Made by a program: the position numbers and the translations under genes. A DNA stretch of 64,000 nucleotides from Sanderia malayensis. Lineage: Eukaryota; Cnidaria; Scyphozoa; Semaeostomeae; Pelagiidae. Below, piece by piece: positions 61,756 to 64,000 of this stretch (its first letter is position 1; each line of letters begins with the position of its first letter). Location: positions 62,001 through 126,000 of the forward strand of contig RQOL01000389.1 of the NCBI GenBank assembly GCA_013076295.1, given 5' to 3'. Under the pieces are notes generated by a model, which had not been told where the DNA came from, did no database searches, and saw nothing but the letters and a program-made list of their open reading frames with translations.

Positions 61756-62937
61756 ATGGCAAACTTCTCGGTTTTAGAAAATGGCTTTTGTTCTTCATGC
61801 AACAAATCTGTCGGTGACCTAGAGTTTACATGTTGTAGACTTTGTAAGTTAAAATTCCATGCAACTTGCTCTAAACAAAGTTCAGACGAGAAATGGGGAT
61901 CATACACCATGATTAAGTTGTTTAATGCGACATCTACAAAGAGAAATTTTTTCTTCCTCTGTGATCTTTGTCTTACTTCCTTTGAAGTTTCTGGGGCCAT
62001 GAGTGAAAACAATAGACTTTCCATCATTGAGCAAACTCTTCAGTCTACATTGAATGAGGTTAATGAAATAAAGAAACTTGTTGCAGGTAACTCAAAGTTA
62101 TTTGAAAAGAATCAGACACAACATAATAATCTCTGGAATGATGCTGCTCGCACAAATAATTTATTTTCTGATAGAACTGAGTCTCAGCTAATAATTAATA
62201 AAACTGGAATTACGAAAGATGATATTCACAACATTCAGGAAGTGGAAAAAATTGTACTTGACAAAGATATCCCATTGAAGTCCACATTTGAAACAAAAAT
62301 GGGTGATATTGTTCTTGTTTGCCCTTCTCCAGCTGTACGTGAAAAACTGGAGGAGGAAGTTCTTACAAAAAATATTCCATTAAAGACACCAAAAATTAAA
62401 TCCACAGTTATTTCAATTGTTGGCTTAGGCAAGTCCTTTTCAAATGAGGAGGCTACGAATCTCCTTGTGAAACAGAATATTTTTCTTTCTTCGTTTTTGG
62501 AACACAAGAAACAAGAAGACCATTTTAAAGTGTTTGCAGTAAAACCGTTGAAAAATAAATCTGATGTCTATCAGGCCTTTGTGAGAGTATCTCTCCCTGT
62601 TAGGGATGGTATGACAAGCCAAAACGACAAAATGTTGATTGGTTTAAAATCATGCAAGGTATATGACCAATGTCATATAAAACGTTGCAATAAGTGCCAA
62701 AAATTTGGACATTACATTGCTAAGTGCCCTTCGGAAGGTTATTCCTGCGCCAAATGCGCTGGCAGTCACAAAACTGACTCTTGCACCTCAGTAAAGCTGA
62801 GCTGCATTAATTGCTCAAAGTCACAGCTTTTGGAAGCCCAATGTAATCATGCAGCAAATTCTCTGGACTGCCCAACAATGTTGAAGGCGAAAAAGGAAGC
62901 TAAGGAGAATTTAAACCTGCTTCTGAAAAGACATTGA
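61756..62937 (+). CDS. LINE ORF1: PHD-like finger, RRM-like region and zinc-knuckle RNA-binding protein
   Basis: A 393-residue protein, expected by family to bind the element's RNA and form the retrotransposition particle. The ATG at 61756 has G at -3 and +4 and excludes a poly-Phe extension. Residues 12-72 form a C4HC3 PHD-like finger: C12, C15, C27, C30, H35, C38, C69, C72. Residues 83-118 look coiled-coil-like. About 214-290 resembles an RRM (VISIVGLG, then FKVFAVKPL and AFVRVSL). CCHC knuckles lie at C311-C314-H319-C324 and C331-C334-H338-C343. A third is irregular (C350, C353, H365, C372) with a widened spacing. The tail is basic (residues 377-393). The last codons overlap ORF2 in the -1 frame and contain T TTA AAC. 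Intact and free of stops. PHD, RRM and knuckle calls are by eye. Confidence 0.9.
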   Translation: MANFSVLENGFCSSCNKSVGDLEFTCCRLCKLKFHATCSKQSSDEKWGSYTMIKLFNATSTKRNFFFLCDLCLTSFEVSGAMSENNRLSIIEQTLQSTLNEVNEIKKLVAGNSKLFEKNQTQHNNLWNDAARTNNLFSDRTESQLIINKTGITKDDIHNIQEVEKIVLDKDIPLKSTFETKMGDIVLVCPSPAVREKLEEEVLTKNIPLKTPKIKSTVISIVGLGKSFSNEEATNLLVKQNIFLSSFLEHKKQEDHFKVFAVKPLKNKSDVYQAFVRVSLPVRDGMTSQNDKMLIGLKSCKVYDQCHIKRCNKCQKFGHYIAKCPSEGYSCAKCAGSHKTDSCTSVKLSCINCSKSQLLEAQCNHAANSLDCPTMLKAKKEAKENLNLLLKRH

Positions 62938-64000
62938 ACTTTATTAAATGCTTGCTTTTGAACTGCCAGTCAATACGAAATAAGTTAAATATAGTGATGG
63001 AACACGTTGTTGACTTTAGTGCCGACATTGTTTTCTTAACCGAGACGTGGCTCCAACAGAATTGTGATGCAACAATAGCAAACCTTAAAGACTTTAATTA
63101 CCATTTTATCCATATACCACGTGAGGATAGACAAAAGGAAACAGGCGGAGGAGTGGGCATTCTCATCAAAGGGACATTGAGACAGACTTCAGTACCTATG
63201 CAACAGTTTCAGTCATTTGAATGCTGCATAGCGAAACTCTTTTGTCACCGCAAAGAATCTGTACTACTTGTTGCAATATACCGTCTGAGCTATGTCTCTG
63301 CAGAAGTATTTATAAGTGAATTCACAGAGTTTATGGAAATTTTATCCAGCTTCAATCTGAGTTTTATTGTCGCAGGTGATATCAATGTTCACATGGATGT
63401 GCCGAGTGAAAAATTAACAAAAGAATTTTCAAATATTATAGCACTTTTTAACTTAACACAACATGTAAGTGATCCAACGCATGTTGCTGGGCACACTCTG
63501 GATATTGTTCTTACTCAGAGTCATGAACTAGCCATCTCAAACACAATTGTCCATGATGTCAGCTTGAGTGACCACAGCTTGATTTCCTTCAATGTAAACC
63601 TAACACATCATCATAGTGAATATAAAATAGTTCAGTGTAGAGATCACAAAAGTATTGATAAAGACGCTTTCTCTTTAAACATGTTAAGTGCACTTCAAAA
63701 TATTAACAGTGCAGACAATTTTCAATCTGCCATTGATAAATACAATTATGCACTTAGGTCCACATTAGATGCTCATGCGCCAATGAAAGAAAAGTCGGTG
63801 AGAGTTGTCAGCAAAGCTCCATGGTTCGACAGTGAATATGCAAATCTTAGAAAGAGAAGGCACCATGCAGAGAAAGTTTATAGAAAGAGAAAAACAACAT
63901 CTAATAAGGAAATATTTATAAAACTTCGATCTGAAACAACAAAACTAGCAAAGACAAAGAAAATTCAATATTTTAAGAGAAACTCAACAACTCTAATAAT
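62904..64000 (+). CDS. LINE ORF2: apurinic-type endonuclease domain, start of polyprotein (3' incomplete)
   Basis: Open from just after an in-frame TAA (62901-62903) to the window end, 365 codons. Numbered from 62904, the endonuclease motifs are LNCQSIRNK with catalytic N20, FLTETWL with E47, GGGVGILIK, IYRLSY (YRPP-like, altered), AGDINVH with D159 and N161, THVAGHTLDIVLT, and SDHSLI with D223 and H224. All expected catalytic residues are present. This domain nicks target DNA for target-primed reverse transcription. A basic linker follows (APWFDSEYANLRKRR), as in L2-type proteins; the reverse transcriptase must lie past 64000. The first in-frame ATG (62997, codon 32) is downstream of N20, so a normal ATG start would yield a broken enzyme. 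The likely route is -1 frameshifting from ORF1 at 62910. The 62904 boundary is the open-frame limit, not a proven start. Confidence 0.88.
62910..62916 (+). promoter_or_regulatory. Candidate -1 ribosomal frameshift site, T TTA AAC
   Basis: In ORF1 phase the codons read AAT TTA AAC CTG, giving the heptamer T TTA AAC in the X XXY YYZ arrangement. UUUAAAC is a well-known efficient -1 slippery sequence in RNA viruses. Slipping back one base reads TTT AAA CCT, exactly the ORF2 frame, which is open from 62904. ORF1 would otherwise stop at 62935. By eye I see only weak AU-rich pairing downstream (AACTTTATT at 62937 with AATAAGTT at 62979, one bulge), so a stimulatory structure is unproven. Confidence 0.6.

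Larger units (their letters stand above)
61344..64000 (+). mobile_element. Non-LTR retrotransposon (CR1/L2-type LINE), 5' part, cut by window end
   Basis: The satellite stops at 61343 and unique sequence begins: a leader of about 412 bp, ORF1 and the start of ORF2. ORF1 has a PHD-like finger plus CCHC knuckles. ORF2 opens with an apurinic-type endonuclease with motifs LNCQS, FLTETWL, AGDINVH, GHTLDIVLT and SDHSLI, the set typical of the CR1/L2/Jockey group. GHTLDIVLT and LTQHVSDPTH are closest in style to L2 elements, but clade assignment needs the reverse transcriptase, which lies beyond 64000. Both frames are intact in the window, so the copy could be young. The true 5' end and any target-site duplication cannot be confirmed without the 3' end. 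Confidence 0.9.

Noticed and set aside
61455..62027. 190-residue antisense frame over the LINE leader and ORF1 start
   Set aside because: Low-complexity Lys/Phe-rich translation of the T/A tract and complement of ORF1. The sense strand has clear domains, the antisense has none.
62917..63000. Strong pseudoknot downstream of the T TTA AAC site
   Set aside because: Only AU-rich, weak pairings were found by eye, and the best one begins about 20 nt downstream, farther than the usual 5-9 nt. A folding program is required.

Overview
The window is eukaryotic, almost certainly metazoan, AT-rich repetitive DNA. About 61.3 kb is one tandem satellite family with a monomer of about 95 bp. The last 2.66 kb is the 5' half of a non-LTR retrotransposon (LINE) of the CR1/L2 type. 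I see no host protein gene, rRNA, tRNA or CRISPR. The species cannot be named from the sequence. The satellite fills whole kilobases without unique DNA, has higher-order repeats, contains an inverted block and borders a transposon. That is the usual picture of centromeric or pericentromeric heterochromatin, but this is inference.

Layout. (1) 1-11270: satellite in reverse orientation, opening with a clear 16-monomer higher-order repeat (1520 bp, then a 15-monomer copy) and carrying one 168-bp transposon-like insertion at 8100-8267. (2) 11271-11370: exactly 100 N, an assembly gap. (3) 11371-61033: satellite in forward orientation, about 520 monomers, a mosaic of higher-order units (offsets near 945, 2657, 2935 and 3255 bp). 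It holds a second copy of the insertion, at the same site within the monomer, at 55579-55738. (4) 61041-61343: satellite flips back to reverse orientation. This piece is a 303-bp inverted copy of 59729-60031 with one mismatch. (5) 61344-64000: LINE 5' region, ORF1 and the start of ORF2, cut by the window edge.

Monomers fall into two main classes by the segment before ATTCATG: A (GTGGATTCATG type) and B (GTCAATTCATG or GTTAATTCATG type). They tend to alternate, giving an approximate 190-bp dimer, but AA and BB steps occur and define the higher-order units. Because 95 is not a multiple of 3, the array's short open frames are accidents of monomer sequence and are not annotated as genes.

The LINE is the only protein-coding part. 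ORF1 (393 aa) has a PHD-like finger, a coiled-coil-like segment, an RRM-like region and CCHC zinc knuckles. ORF2 begins with an intact apurinic-type endonuclease and runs off the window before the reverse transcriptase. The most striking observation is the ORF1/ORF2 junction. The ORF2 frame opens 34 nt before the ORF1 stop, lies in the -1 frame, has no ATG before its catalytic asparagine, and the overlap contains T TTA AAC in exactly the phase needed for -1 ribosomal frameshifting. This suggests a Gag-Pol-like fusion rather than an independently started ORF2.
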